From assembly GCF_032854445.1 (NCBI RefSeq), contig NC_088307.1, positions 24,253,953 through 24,317,952 of the forward strand: 64,000 nt of DNA, in the 5' to 3' direction. Made by a program: the position numbers and the translations under genes. Source of the stretch: Liolophura sinensis. Lineage: Eukaryota; Mollusca; Polyplacophora; Chitonida; Chitonidae. Each line of letters begins with the position of its first letter. Position 1 is the first letter of the stretch. Positions 1 through 10,589 of this stretch are shown piece by piece. The notes beneath the pieces were generated by a model that was not told the DNA's origin, did not search any database, and was given only the letters and a program-made list of their open reading frames with translations.

Positions 1-65
1 AATACATGTATACGTCATCATAACATTAAAATGTCATCATAACATAAAATGTCTACAATTTCCAG

Positions 66-204
66 GCATTTCAAAGTTTTCAAGGCCCCCTATGACGACG
101 CTGTGACGACTGTTCAAGATCAGATAAAGCCAAGGACCGATGACTCTGACAGTGAAGATACTGACACACGTACAAGTATAAATTCTATAAATACCTCTGT
201 TTGA
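66..204 (+). CDS. possible terminal coding exon of an unidentified gene
   Basis: An open frame follows an acceptor-like site (TTTCCAG at 59-65) and ends at TGA 202-204. It encodes about 45 residues: a basic/aromatic start (HFKVFKAPYDD) followed by a Ser/Asp/Thr-rich acidic tail (DDSDSEDTDT) ending in -NTSV. The composition looks coding rather than intronic. The upstream part would lie outside the window and I do not recognise a family. It lies on the strand opposite the TRAF-like gene, whose downstream exons should also lie to the left, so the two would have to overlap or be nested. That lowers confidence. Confidence 0.3.
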
Positions 205-529
205 TAAGGAAATGGATTAGCAGTCAATGGGAAAATGCTTTCGACATTAAACTGGGCTTCAAATGTACATGCCAACCATAATTGGGTCAAGCATCTGGAC
301 AAAGTGGCTCCAGTGCCAGACTCAGCGCATACAGCCTACATGTAGGCGATTTCTACAGATACTCACGACATATTGTTTGAAAGGTCCTTTCCAATTGCAC
401 GGCTTATTGGCACACACAACGCTAACATTGGCCATCTCTCTCTTCACAGCATTGTCAGGGAACATCTGGAAATTCATTCATGTATTCGTGTGATTGCAAT
501 TTTGCAAATAGGACTACATGTATGATAAA
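205..529. other. no feature recognised
   Basis: Unique-looking AT-rich sequence. The short open frames on both strands have no recognisable motif or splice context. Confidence 0.5.
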
Positions 530-793
530 CTCCGTGGCTGAGAGGGGTTAGTACGCCAGGGCAGCGGGATGACCCAGGTGCTTCTCACTAATGAGAGTCA
601 CTGTGAGTTCAAGTCCAGCTCATGCTGGCTTCCTCTCCGCACATACGTGGGAAGGTCTGGCAGTAACCTGCGGATGGTCGTGGGTTTCCCCAGGGTTCTA
701 CCCAGTTTCCAGCCACTATAATGCTGGCTGTCGTCATATAAGTGAAATAATCTCGAGTACAGCATAAAACACCAATCAAATAAATAAATAAAT
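530..793 (+). repeat. SINE-1, near full length
   Basis: A tRNA-derived SINE. The head has a box A-like GTGGCTGAGAGGGGTTAG and a box B-like GAGTTCAAGTCC. The conserved body contains ACCTGCGGATGGTCGTGGG and CCACTATAATGCTGGC. The tail is CACCAATCAAATAAATAAAT. The same family recurs about twenty times in the window in both orientations with varied 5' truncation, which establishes it as a dispersed element. Confidence 0.9.
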
Positions 794-1084
794 GCATGAT
801 AAAACAAAGAGCTGCTTGCAATTACAGTTAATGGCTCATGTTAATGTCACTGAAAATATAAAATTACTGGTACTGATACAGGCACTCAAGTAGGCCCAGG
901 GCAATTCTGTTCTGTGGTTTGCTTCCCTTGCAAAGAGTTGGTGAGCCTCGCCTTTACAGGAGTTATCGCACATACACCAGGAGGTAACACTCTGCTGCTG
1001 TGACAAAGTACTGATTCAATAGAAGATGATCACAGTAGGGCCTACAGTGTTTATTAACTAATCTTTCTTTGTGTTATTTGTTAC

Positions 1085-1150
1085 AGTAGTGTAATTCTTC
1101 AAACTTTTCACATGTTTGCAAGGTGTTTATTCAAACATATTCTGAAGGCA
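1085..1150 (+). repeat. dispersed repeat D1 fragment
   Basis: The stretch beginning GTAATTCTTCAAACTTTTCA and ending near CATATTCTGAAGG is repeated with few changes at 33,068-33,125 (plus) and 60,835-60,907 (minus). This marks a short interspersed family of unknown type. Confidence 0.6.
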
Positions 1151-1437
1151 TTTTTCTGTGTTGACTGATAAAATGATACTTTTTGTAAAGCCATGAAACT
1201 GGTTAATCCAACCACTGTATTTTTGTCTCCAAGATCAAATTAAAACTATGCATAATATGCACTGAAAATTGCTTTTTCATATTTGAAAAGGGTGAGGAAT
1301 TAAGGTACGTACTGTAACTGATTGACTGCCAACATGTCAACCATATTAATACTTGTAGTCTCCATATATCATGTAACCCTATCACCATCAATAAACATGG
1401 TCATCAAATTTGGCCTGTATTTTAATGCCTTCCTGCT

Positions 1438-1530
1438 TCTTTGAGGGCTGCTTGCCTTCAGAAAGACGTTTCAGTGAAGCAGCACTTGACTGTTAAGTAC
1501 GATATTAAACCCACTCCCTCACTCACTCTT
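1438..1530 (+). repeat. SINE-2 3'-end fragment
   Basis: It contains GGCTGCTTGCCTTC, a CAGTGAAGCAGCACTTGACT-like stretch and the terminal TTAAGTACGATATTAAACCC followed by CACTCACTC. These match the 3' half of the second SINE family (best copies 28,515-28,843 and 45,870-46,150). Confidence 0.65.
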
Positions 1531-2090
1531 TCAGCTGGAGCTGCAGCTGTCACGTTGCCATAGTAGCTTTACAACAACGTGCTAGAGGTAACAATTCGCA
1601 CGGCCGTTTCCAGTGGTCATTCTGTTACTTAGACACTAAGGCCCTGACCCCTGTAGCACGAAGCGATCTTAAACTTCAGTAGGCCTAAATATTTTAATCA
1701 TTAAATTGGGTGTGTTCTTTTATCTTGTTTTAACTGAAATCTGTTCTACAGAAACTTACCCAGTGTTTACGTTGTCAATACACACTTTGACCTTATAATA
1801 TCAGAAATACGAATTTTAAAGTGATTTGAAATTTTGACTTAAGTCTAAGATTGCATCATGATCCTTGGGCCAGATATTCAAAAGTATATTAGCAGCTAAG
1901 ACCAGTATTAGCTTTAGTCTAGACTTATGTCCTGTAGTTTTGCATTGGAGCACGGCTGGTATTTAAAAGTTTTAAAAATACACTTTTGAACAACTGGCCC
2001 CTATATCAGATTTGCATGCTTCTTCGGCAGAGACAGTGGACGGACGGACGGAAGGCCACGGGCCATTGCGTGAGGACAGCAGCCTCTTAC

Positions 2091-2172
2091 CTGTTCTGAT
2101 CTGAGTGTGATATATTCTTCGTCCGGGCTGCCATCGGCCAAACATGCCTGGCACTTCACTGGCTTTTTCTCT
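2091..2172 (-). CDS. TRAF-like gene, exon 2
   Basis: 82 nt between an acceptor (...TCACTGAACAG) and a GTAAGA donor. It encodes one completing base plus 27 codons, including KCQACLADG (last zinc ligands of the RING) and an acidic DEEYITL segment. Confidence 0.75.
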
Positions 2173-5003
2173 CTGTTCAGTGAAAAAATAAAAAAAAATT
2201 TAAAGAAACGGCCCAAATTCATTATAAGACTCGGATTATCTACTTAGTCACTAAGCTTCGGCTAGCCATTCGCCTCAGTAGTTTTGGCGAATATAATTTC
2301 TGTGTGGCGTCCCTTCGCCACAATAGCGAAAGTAATGCATGCCTTTCAACTTCAGTTGTTTAGGTTTAAAGTTCGTAAATTTACTCAAATTTACTCAAAT
2401 TTAATGTTGGGTCCAGAATCAAGAAGGAATATTTGACTTCAGGGTGAAAGAACTTGGTTATGAAAACAACAAAGTTTTTAAAGAGCATTTAAAACTGGAA
2501 TTGTATGCCTTGAAGCATGTGACGAAAATTGGACCCGCGATAATTCAATTAGCACTCAGATCATGCAGGCGGGGAATTACTTTCAATTTGCTAACAAAAA
2601 ACAAAAACAATGCCGACCGACCGACCGGGTCGGCTTCAAAAAACAGGGTTTGTTACCCGCAACAAACAACTCTTTAATGACTGTCTGGGGTAACTATGAT
2701 GTAATGCGATGATCAGGGGAACATGCCATTCGGGATGGCAGAGTTCTTCACACATTAGTAAATACAAGCCATCCTTGGACTGAATTTTCGGGCTAGGTAC
2801 ACGTACGTGTTGTGGGGTGGAGGTCAACCCTAGGAACCGAGGCCCTTAAAATGTATGAGAATCGAAATATTCAACAATGAGGTGCCCTTCACCGGTGCTT
2901 CTACCCCCTGCCCTTCTGAGGCCAGATTAGGCCGTTTCCAGAACCTGTCATTTGATTTACTTATTTATTTGGTTCTCCTTTAACGTCAGGTTAGGAGTTT
3001 TTTTTAAAACTATTTTTACCTTTCTGACACTGAAAAGGTGAGATCTTACTTACCAATTAAATATATACATATTCATATGCACACTGATATATTTATTTCA
3101 TAGCCTAAAATGCGAGGCCCAAAGTGTGCCAAAATTAACAGTCATAACATGTATTTTGTCCTGATGCATTTGATTTGATCACTTACAAACTGGCAGTCAG
3201 GTTTATGGGTGCATGAATCCAAGTGCCCGGAGTAAACCACCACCCCTTGCCAGATACCTGACCAACCTCCTGACTTAAAATATTGATGAGATACACAATG
3301 GAATGACAAAGAGGAAGCTATCTCAGACACCTCAGAGCGTTGAGGCTGACACCTCAGGTATACCACATGCCTCGAAAATTCAAAAATTTACTTAACCCGA
3401 AAAAAAGTTACGTAAAAAAGACTCTAGGTAACCCATAGTTCGTTTCATAAAAATTATTTGCTTAACCCATAGGTTACACAAAAAAGGCTACGCAAAAGGG
3501 TAACCCATAATACGTTATGGAGAATGGTTTATGCAGGCTATCTGAAGAGTACGCTGCTTACCTGTGAAAGGAATATTTCTGATCATGAAATGAATCTTCA
3601 ACAGAATCAGCTAAAAAGTATACTGGTTTGGTAAACAATGGATCACCAGTGACAAACTGAATGGTCAGAACACTATTAGAGCATAAACCAGTGACGCCAT
3701 GTCCGTAATGATACACGTACGGAGCAAAAATCCCTCAGCTAGTTCCGTTGCAAAGGTAGTAGAATTTTGCTTTGATGTATTCTGAGGACATCTCTTGGTT
3801 TAAATGAAATTTGTAATAACAATCAAGCTTATCTGTGTAAAAAATTCAAAGTCCAAAGATCCTTTGTAAAAGTGATGAGGATATTGCTGGGCATTGACAC
3901 AGGAGAGTTAACAAGGTCTATATGCATCTTCTATAAAAATTAAGTTATCGTATTGAAATGGCCCTGAAGCAAAAAGTTCAAAACGATATACCTCAAACAT
4001 GTTATTCTGACTATTTCAGCTTTTCTATATCAATACCCTGTTATACAAGAAAACTTGTTTTGTGAATGTTAGCATAAAAAAAATTGTGTTAGCATAGTTC
4101 TAAATAGACGGCAAAACTGCACCTTTCAACAAACACCATCAGGCCTTGTGTGTTATTTCGGCCAGGTGATGGGCCCACACTTTACATCTTAACAAAGTTA
4201 TTTAGACCTCGGCCGTCACTTCAGTTGAGAAATCGTCTCTAAACCACCACTTTTTGAAAGTTTTTACAGAGATGGTATATTTCAACAACATGCCGCAATT
4301 TGCAAAGCACTTTCTGCGCGTTATCGATATTCTCTCAACCCCACAGTTCCATGCTGTCTTTAAATATACAAGGTTTGTCCATCCACCGATACAGTTGAAA
4401 CTGCATATGGTAACAGGGTGAATGTTTAGAACTCTTCTGGCCGTGGGATTCGGGCAAAGCCCCCACTACAGCTGGAGTAGTCCGTTAAAATGATTATGTT
4501 TTTAAGGTTATGGTTATTTTTTTGCGCGAACGAATAAAACATGCGATTTTAATCTTGAGTAACCTTTGCGCGAATGAAACGATCGTTCACGCGAAATTTC
4601 GAGGACTGTTACCATGTATAAGCTAAATCTTGTTGGAAAGTGGAATTCTTCCCTAAAAAGCATGCCTGCTTAAAGCCACAGCTAAATTAACAGGGCTGGA
4701 TTAGACCACGTCGCATCTCATTGGTCAAGGGCCAAAAGTCTCAGCACATATGGCATAATTAAAGTACAAAGAGGAGATAACTCACCTCTCACTCAGCTGC
4801 TGAACATACTGTATACAAGATTTGCAGAAGCGATGACCGCAGAAGCCCTGTAATGGGTCTTTCAGTATAAGATTGCAGTAGTTACACTTGAATTTATCAT
4901 CAAAGCTCGCAGGGAAAATTTCCACTGGGTAACCTCCATGCCCATCTGTAGTTGGGGTGATTATGGAGGCGTCGCATTGCTCTTCACCTCGTCCTGTGGC
5001 CAT
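2091..5003 (-). CDS. TRAF-like RING-finger protein, N-terminal exons (gene continues past the left edge)
   Basis: Two coding exons on the minus strand: 4786-5003 (start ATG at 5001-5003) and 2091-2172, with matching phase (exon 1 ends with 2 nt of an Arg codon, exon 2 supplies the third). Exon 1 encodes a short acidic leader, then ASFDDKFKCNYC and CGHRFCKSC, the first part of a C3HC4 RING. Exon 2 begins EKKPVKCQACLADG, giving the last C-x2-C pair. The spacing and the DKFKC...CGHRFC...C signature are those of TRAF adaptors, in which the RING acts as an E3/Ubc13-binding module in TNF-receptor/IL-1/Toll signalling. The TRAF zinc fingers, coiled coil and MATH domain are not in the window and should lie to the left. 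A non-TRAF RING protein is possible because only about 100 residues are visible. Confidence 0.72.
2173..4785 (-). other. intron 1 of the TRAF-like gene; nothing recognised inside
   Basis: AT-rich intron. The open frames in it lack motifs. The only local features are a CCGA microrepeat near 2612-2630 and a loose repetition of a TTAACCCATAG-like phrase between 3390 and 3515. Confidence 0.5.
4786..5003 (-). CDS. TRAF-like gene, exon 1 (start codon and first RING half)
   Basis: The frame starts MATGRGEEQC and ends at donor AG|GTGAG. It contains the C-x2-C and C-x-H-x2-C-x2-C ligands of a RING finger at about residues 40-62. A stop follows immediately in the intron (TGA overlapping the donor), supporting the exon end. 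Confidence 0.75.
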
Positions 5004-6583
5004 TGTCTATCAATCCTACACCTGCAGTAGAAAAAGTAGCAGATATTGTGAATCAGTGAACATGATTTGATTTGATTGATGTTTGCCGTATTCAAGAGTA
5101 TTCCCCTGAAAAGATGGCTGTTAGTTTCATGAGTGGAGGAAGCTGCGAAGTGCATGGGGCTTTGTGACTGATAAAATCTGAGGTGGTCAAAAGTCTACAT
5201 TGCTGGGAATTCTTAGTCAATGGTGCATTCAACACCAACAGGTACAAAAATGGGTACAACAAGAAGGTTGTCAGCACACGTCATTTCACTGAAGAACCTG
5301 CTTTTCACAATAAACACCTCAGATGTGCATCTTTAAAGCGCTGAAACAATTAATTTATAGGGTTAAATGCTCCGTACCATAAATCGCCAACATGTGTGAG
5401 TTTCTCACTGTAACTCATTCCACTGTGATGCCTGAATGATATACCCCATATCACATAGGCGTATATATCCAACATTTTATAGTAACCTCTTCATCTGCAT
5501 GACTGCGGTCTTCCCAAAAGCAATTCTGAACTTAACAGATTTGCACTGTTTATTTGACCCATTGTTTCAATAAATGATCTGGCACCTATCACATTATAAA
5601 TCATTCACCGATCATATTTTACAGTGGTAATAACAATTACATACCGACAGCTGATTCTTCTCTTTTCACAACTTGCCACTTGCTAACAACTTAAGTCCTA
5701 CGTATGTTCATTCACTATGGAAATTTTGAAAATATTCAGGCATGTAGGCCTACCAAAAGCCCCATTGTCATTTGTATCCTTGTTCCGGCTTTGACGTGTA
5801 CCATGATCCACTACGCCTGAAAGACTGAAATTCTCGAAACGTGTAACATGATCCACTACGCCTGAAAGACTGAAATTCTCGAAACGTGTAACATGATCCA
5901 CTACGCCTCAAGACTGAAATTCTTGAAATCCCCCCTCTGCATCATCATTTAGCAATGTAGGTAGGCGTAGTGATAAGAGTTTCGTTAAAACATGTCAGAA
6001 CTACATGTACTACACTGTTGCCATTTTCGGATTTGGAAATTCCCGTCAGCTATTATTAAATTATTATATCCTGTCACAATGATGGGTCACATGTCTTTGA
6101 ACACCTCCATTATCTCCCCCTGAATTAACTTCCACATTTCAACAGTCAAGAAAATGTTAACAGAAACTTTACTTACCAACGCTTTCCTCTTGCACCAATT
6201 GATCAAACGTTCAGGCCAGAAAATAGTTTGTCTGCGCATGCGCGCTAACAGTTAAAAAAAAAACAAGCTTGGAAAGCCCCAAGCTAAAAATAGATCGTGA
6301 TTAATACCTCTCTTAATACAGCGCATGCGCCGGTATCTGCGTAAAGCGAGGATAAAGAGCAGGGAGTATAGATTTATCGCAGCACCACATGTACTTAGCA
6401 CGTGGAAGATTAATCAGACATGTGGCACTTTCTCAGACTGGTACTTCGTAACCTCAATTGTAAATCGCGTAACTTTGTAACAAGTGGAGGCTTATTAAGA
6501 CTACAGGTATTGCAAACTTTAATCCCCGTTTTAATGCCTGTTGATAAATCCTGCATCATACTGGGCATGCAGGCCTACAATTA
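5004..6583. other. upstream region of the TRAF-like gene; no gene seen
   Basis: No coding signature. It would include the promoter and 5' UTR of the TRAF-like gene, but no TATA-like or initiator element stands out. It contains the small tandem repeat at 5793-5930. Confidence 0.4.
5793..5930. repeat. 45-bp tandem repeat, 3 copies
   Basis: Three copies of a unit containing CATGATCCACTACGCCTGAA and AGACTGAAATTCTCGAAA. The third copy is slightly shortened. The unit length is a multiple of three, so it leaves open frames that are not genes. Confidence 0.85.
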
Positions 6584-8160
6584 CATCTAAACAGTGCAAC
6601 AAAAGTAACCCCCTCCCCCCTCCCCCCAAGAAAAAAACCACCTTGTTTGATATCTCCCGTGATATGTACCAGACTGCAATGAAATTTTGCACACACTATT
6701 AGGATTAACATGCAGTTGTGCTCTAATGGGCATGAGCAAACTAAAAATCGATCGATTTTGAAAATTTCATAAAAGGAGTCAACCAGATTTTTCAACGCCA
6801 ATTTTTTTTATGTCATCACAGAATTCGTGTTACCAGTACTGAAATATTCGTGCGGGTGGGCATTAAGGCCACCACACACACCACAAGAAATTCATACGGT
6901 GAAACTTGACCTGCATCAGGTCCGAGATGGTCAATAAAAGGTTCTCGGACCTGAATCGCCCACATTACAGTCCACAAGTCTTGGACACTCAATGCTGCAC
7001 ATGCTGTGACTATGGTAGGCCTATACCATAGGGGTGACACCAAACGCCATTCGGAAATTGCGAGCAAAGCTTCTCGCATCAGGAGAGGTTAAGGACCTGC
7101 CAAGAAGTGGAAGGCCCAGGGCAACTACACAAGATTGGTGAATCATAAACGTCGCACTAAGGAACAGACGGACATCAGGTATAAGGGCCTGAGTGTGCCA
7201 CTCAAACACATGCCATTTTCGACTCTAGTGCAGATTCAACTCGTCATGTCATTTTAGATCATTTTAGAGCAGAAGCTGGTGTCGGGGCGAGACGGTTGAG
7301 TGCCCAAACAATCGAGAGACGTCTAAAAGCCGTCGGAGTACGTCCCAGGCGGCTGGTTAAGAAAGCCGTCTGCAGCGGGTGACAAATCACGTTCGATGGA
7401 TGAGACAGCAATAGGGCAACGTTCTTTTCACAGACGAAACGTGTTTGTGCCTCTGTTACGTTGACTCTAGTAGGCTTGTGTGGCGTCGGCAGAGTGAACA
7501 GCACGCAGAGTGCTGCGTGCAGCCAGTAATGGCCTTTGGTGTTGGCAGCGTAATGGTCTGGGCAGGCATCAGTTTGACAGGCAAGACCGATCTGGTTCCT
7601 ACTGAGGGAAACTTGAACGCTGTTGGGTACGTTGCTCTAGTTTTCAGACGGCACGTTTTGCCCTACGTAGCTGCCGTTGAAGATGGATTTGTCTTCATGG
7701 ACGACAATGCGTCTCTACATCGTGCAGGGATTGTGAATGACTTCTTCCAAACTGAAGGCATTGACCGGATCCAGTGGCCCGCGTGTTCTTCGGATCTCAA
7801 CCCCATCGAACATCTTTGGGATCAGTTAAAACGATCAGTCTATCGTCGAGTTGGGATGGAGTCCACTCTTGACGATGTAAGATGCCTTCTTCGGATATTG
7901 ATAATTACTAGCCATCAAGTGAAAATGATCGAATTCTGCGATAAAATAAAGTATTGCCATTGAAAAATCTGGTTGACTCCTTTTATGATATTTTCAAAAT
8001 CAACCGATTTTCAGTTTGCGCATGCCAGTTAATCCTTGACATACCATGTCCGCCTGCTTACTGGGAAAGTGTGTGCAAAATTTCATTGCGATGTGGTACA
8101 TATCACGGAAGATATCAAACAACGTTTTGTGGGGAGCTTAATTTTGTTGCACTGTTTAGA
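6584..8160 (+). mobile_element. decayed Tc1/mariner-type DNA transposon with about 200-bp terminal inverted repeats
   Basis: The left end reads CATCTAAACAGTGCAACAAA and the right end is its reverse complement (TTTGTTGCACTGTTTAGATG). Similarity continues inward for about 200 bp: both arms carry TTGAAAATTTCATAAAAGGA-like sequence and a GTCAACCAGATTTTTCAA-like stretch. The interior encodes a broken DD34E transposase. A TA is near the left end, but the right flank is GA, so the target duplication is no longer clear. The long inverted repeats distinguish it from the short-TIR element at 37,711-39,164. Confidence 0.8.
7043..7963 (+). pseudogene. Tc1-like transposase pseudogene
   Basis: Around 7043-7140 the frame reads as the helix-turn-helix linker (LPRSGRPRATTQDW), then hits stops. 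The 3' part is open from about 7445 and contains SVMVWAGIS, DDNASLHRA and the WPACSSDLNPIEHLW block. From the second catalytic Asp to the Glu there are 34 residues (DD34E), the Tc1 signature. The stops and frame shifts between HTH and catalytic core mean it cannot make an active protein. Confidence 0.8.
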
Positions 8161-8850
8161 TGGACCATGGACCAGAGGCAGAACTATTCTGAATGGACTA
8201 GAGGCAGAACTATTCTGAATGGACTAGAGGCAGAACTATTCTGAATGGACTGGAGGTAGCACCATTCTGAATGGACTAGAGGCAGAACTATTCTGAATGG
8301 ACTAGAGGCAGAACTGTTGTGAATGGACTAGAGGCAGAACTATTCTGAATGGACTAGAGGCAGAACTGTTCTGAATGGACTAGAGGCAGAACTATTCTGA
8401 ATGGACTAGAGGCAGAACTGTTCTGAATGGACTAGAGGCAGAACTATTCTGAATGGACTAGAGGCAGAACTATTCTGAATGGACTAGAGGCAGAACTATT
8501 CTGAATGGACTAGAGGCAGAACTATTCTGAATGGACTAGAGGCAGAACTATTCTGAATGGACTAGAGGCAGAACTATTCTGAATGGACTAGAGGCAGAAC
8601 TATTCTGAATGGACTAGTGACAGAACTATTCTGAATGGACTGGAGGTAGCACTATTCTGAATGGGCTAGAGGCAGAACTATTCTGAATGGACTGGAGGTA
8701 GCACTATTCTGAATGGGCTAGAGGCAGAACTATTCTGAATGGACTAGAGGCCATAACTATTCTAAATGGACTAGAGGCAGAACTATTCTGAATGGACTAG
8801 AGGTAGAACCATTCTGAATGGAATAGAGGCAGAACTATTCTGAATGGACT
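8161..8850. repeat. 26-bp minisatellite, about 26 copies
   Basis: The unit is ACTAGAGGCAGAACTATTCT plus GAATGG. Variants carry GGAGGTAGCAC or CTGTTCTG. The array starts exactly where the right inverted repeat of the Tc1 element ends and stops at TTTTTTGAATTC. Confidence 0.95.
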
Positions 8851-9080
8851 TTTTTGAATTCTGACACAGTATTATGAATTTAAAATAGCTCACTGTGTGG
8901 ACTATCTTGCACAGAACCTTGTTTGCCCATCGCAAATGTACTACAGTGTATATGCACCAAGTTTCACTTGCGGGAAGCCAGACATTTGTGGGATTCGATC
9001 TTTGGCAAAAACGGTACTGGACCCATTATAGTGTTACTGGTATTCAATAAATGATAGGAGTGGCCCAGTGTCACCAAGGA
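8851..9080. other. no feature recognised
   Basis: Unique spacer between the minisatellite and the LTR element. Confidence 0.5.
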
Positions 9081-9085
9081 CCCAC

Positions 9086-9848
9086 TGTTATGTGCACGAC
9101 TGCCGTCGGTTTCTAAATATAGCTTACCACTGTTTACATATGCTAAGTTCAGGGAGTGCTGTCTGCCTCTACCTTAGAATATTCCAGAATGCGCTCAGTT
9201 CGGTTCCTGTTTGTTTACATCAAGTGTTCAGGAATTTTCTTATTCTGGACAATTCCACCAGGCTATATAAGACCTACGAGAGAGGGAGAGAACAGAGATC
9301 GGAGAAAGGAGAATTATTGAGAGTTTGGATGCTTTCGCTGTGTATTATTTTAGTAGGCCTTTTGTGCTGAATTTTGGTGTCTTTATAGCCTCTGGCCTTG
9401 TTATATGCTATCTCCACCGAGCACTTGTTCAGTCTGAACTTGTACGTTTAATTTGTGCTCTTGTATACACAGTGCTTATTAGTACATGGACCCTGTCTGT
9501 GGAATTTTGTGTATATTTCGTCATACACTCAGTTATACTGTGGATTTTCCCTCTTGTGAATTTGCCTCTGAGCATTTATGCCTGTGTGGTATATATATAT
9601 TGTGGAATATATGCGTCCGTTTGGACTTGACACCGTAAGTACCTTAGTATTTGTATAGATACTGCTATCCTTTCTTGTTAAACTTAAGTACCTTAATATT
9701 TGTATAAGTCTCATTATCTGTTCTTGTTAAGCTAATAAATTGTTGTGAAATAAAATCTGCTGGTTTTGGTTACTTTTTTGTGCGGCTAAACTGTCGTGTA
9801 TTTCGAACAAGCCATCTCTTTATAATACAGGCAGTTTGGGTCGTAACA
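9086..9848 (+). repeat. 5' LTR
   Basis: TGTTATGTGC...GGGTCGTAACA, with perfect 5-bp inverted ends. A TATATAA box at 9264-9270 and an AATAAA signal at 9734-9739 fit a U3-R-U5 layout. The open frames at 9068-9630 fall in the LTR and are not genes. Confidence 0.9.
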
Positions 9849-9851
9849 AAT

Positions 9852-9868
9852 TGGGGGCTCGTCCGGGA
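9852..9868 (+). promoter_or_regulatory. retrotransposon primer-binding site (tRNA-Pro type)
   Basis: TGGGGGCTCGTCCGGGA lies 3 nt after the LTR end and is complementary to the 3' acceptor end of tRNA-Pro, the same primer class as in murine leukaemia viruses. Confidence 0.85.
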
Positions 9869-9966
9869 AGTGAATTTGAATTTGAATTGAAAGGATTTTG
9901 TGTAAGTTGTGTCATTTTTCTAGTCTTTGACTTTGTAGTAAATTTTGCCAGCAGATTTTATTCATC

Positions 9967-10551
9967 ATGTCGGATTTTAAACCTGACGAGTTTATGGAAG
10001 CGCCAGATCAGGATATTTTTGATGTGTTAAATAAGAATGATTTGTATGCTTTAAGCAAGTACCTGAATCTTAATATCAAAAGATCCTTACGTAAGAAGGA
10101 TATGCAGTTTAGTATTGCTAAGTGTTTGGTAGAATTACAGGAGTTTGATGAAAGTGCATTAGATGCGTACAGGCCTGAGAGCGATGATTCCACTGTAATA
10201 AGACTGAAGGAGTTAGAACTGAAAGAAAAAGAAAACGAAAAAGAAAGATTGTTTAAGGAAAGTGAAAATGAAAAAGAAAGATTGTTTAAGGAAAACGAAA
10301 GATTGTTTAAAGAAAGGGAAAATGAAAGGTTGTTTAGAGAAAGGGAAAATGAAAGAGTGTTCGAATTGGAGAAATTGAGACTTCAGAGTGAAATTGAAGC
10401 AAGGAGACTGGAAGGAGATAGGTCTGGCTTAAGTTTTTCTGAAATGCCTCCAAAATTTGACGTCGCTAGAAACATAAGATTGGTGCCTCAATTTCGTGAG
10501 ACTGATGTAGATAAATATTTTCTACAGTTTGAGAAGATTGCTCAAATTTAG
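9967..10551 (+). pseudogene. retrotransposon gag, N-terminal part
   Basis: The frame starts MSDFKPDEF and runs 194 codons. The centre (about residues 80-145) is a charged coiled-coil-like tract built on repeats of ERLFKE/ENEKERLF. The frame stops at 10549-10551. The coding sense continues in another frame immediately after, showing a single-base loss in the A/T run near 10540-10548. The product is therefore truncated. Assignment to gag rests on position after the PBS and on the downstream zinc knuckle. Confidence 0.75.
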
Positions 10552-10589
10552 AGTGGCCTAAAAAGTTTTGGACTACCCTTTTACAGAGT

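Larger units (their letters stand above)
794..2090. other. no gene seen; two small repeat fragments
   Basis: Apart from the dispersed fragments at 1085-1150 and 1438-1530, nothing recognisable is present. It would lie in or beyond an intron of the TRAF-like gene on the minus strand. Confidence 0.5.

Noticed and set aside
9068-9630. Two 100-codon frames
   Set aside because: They lie within the 5' LTR and show no gag or env features.
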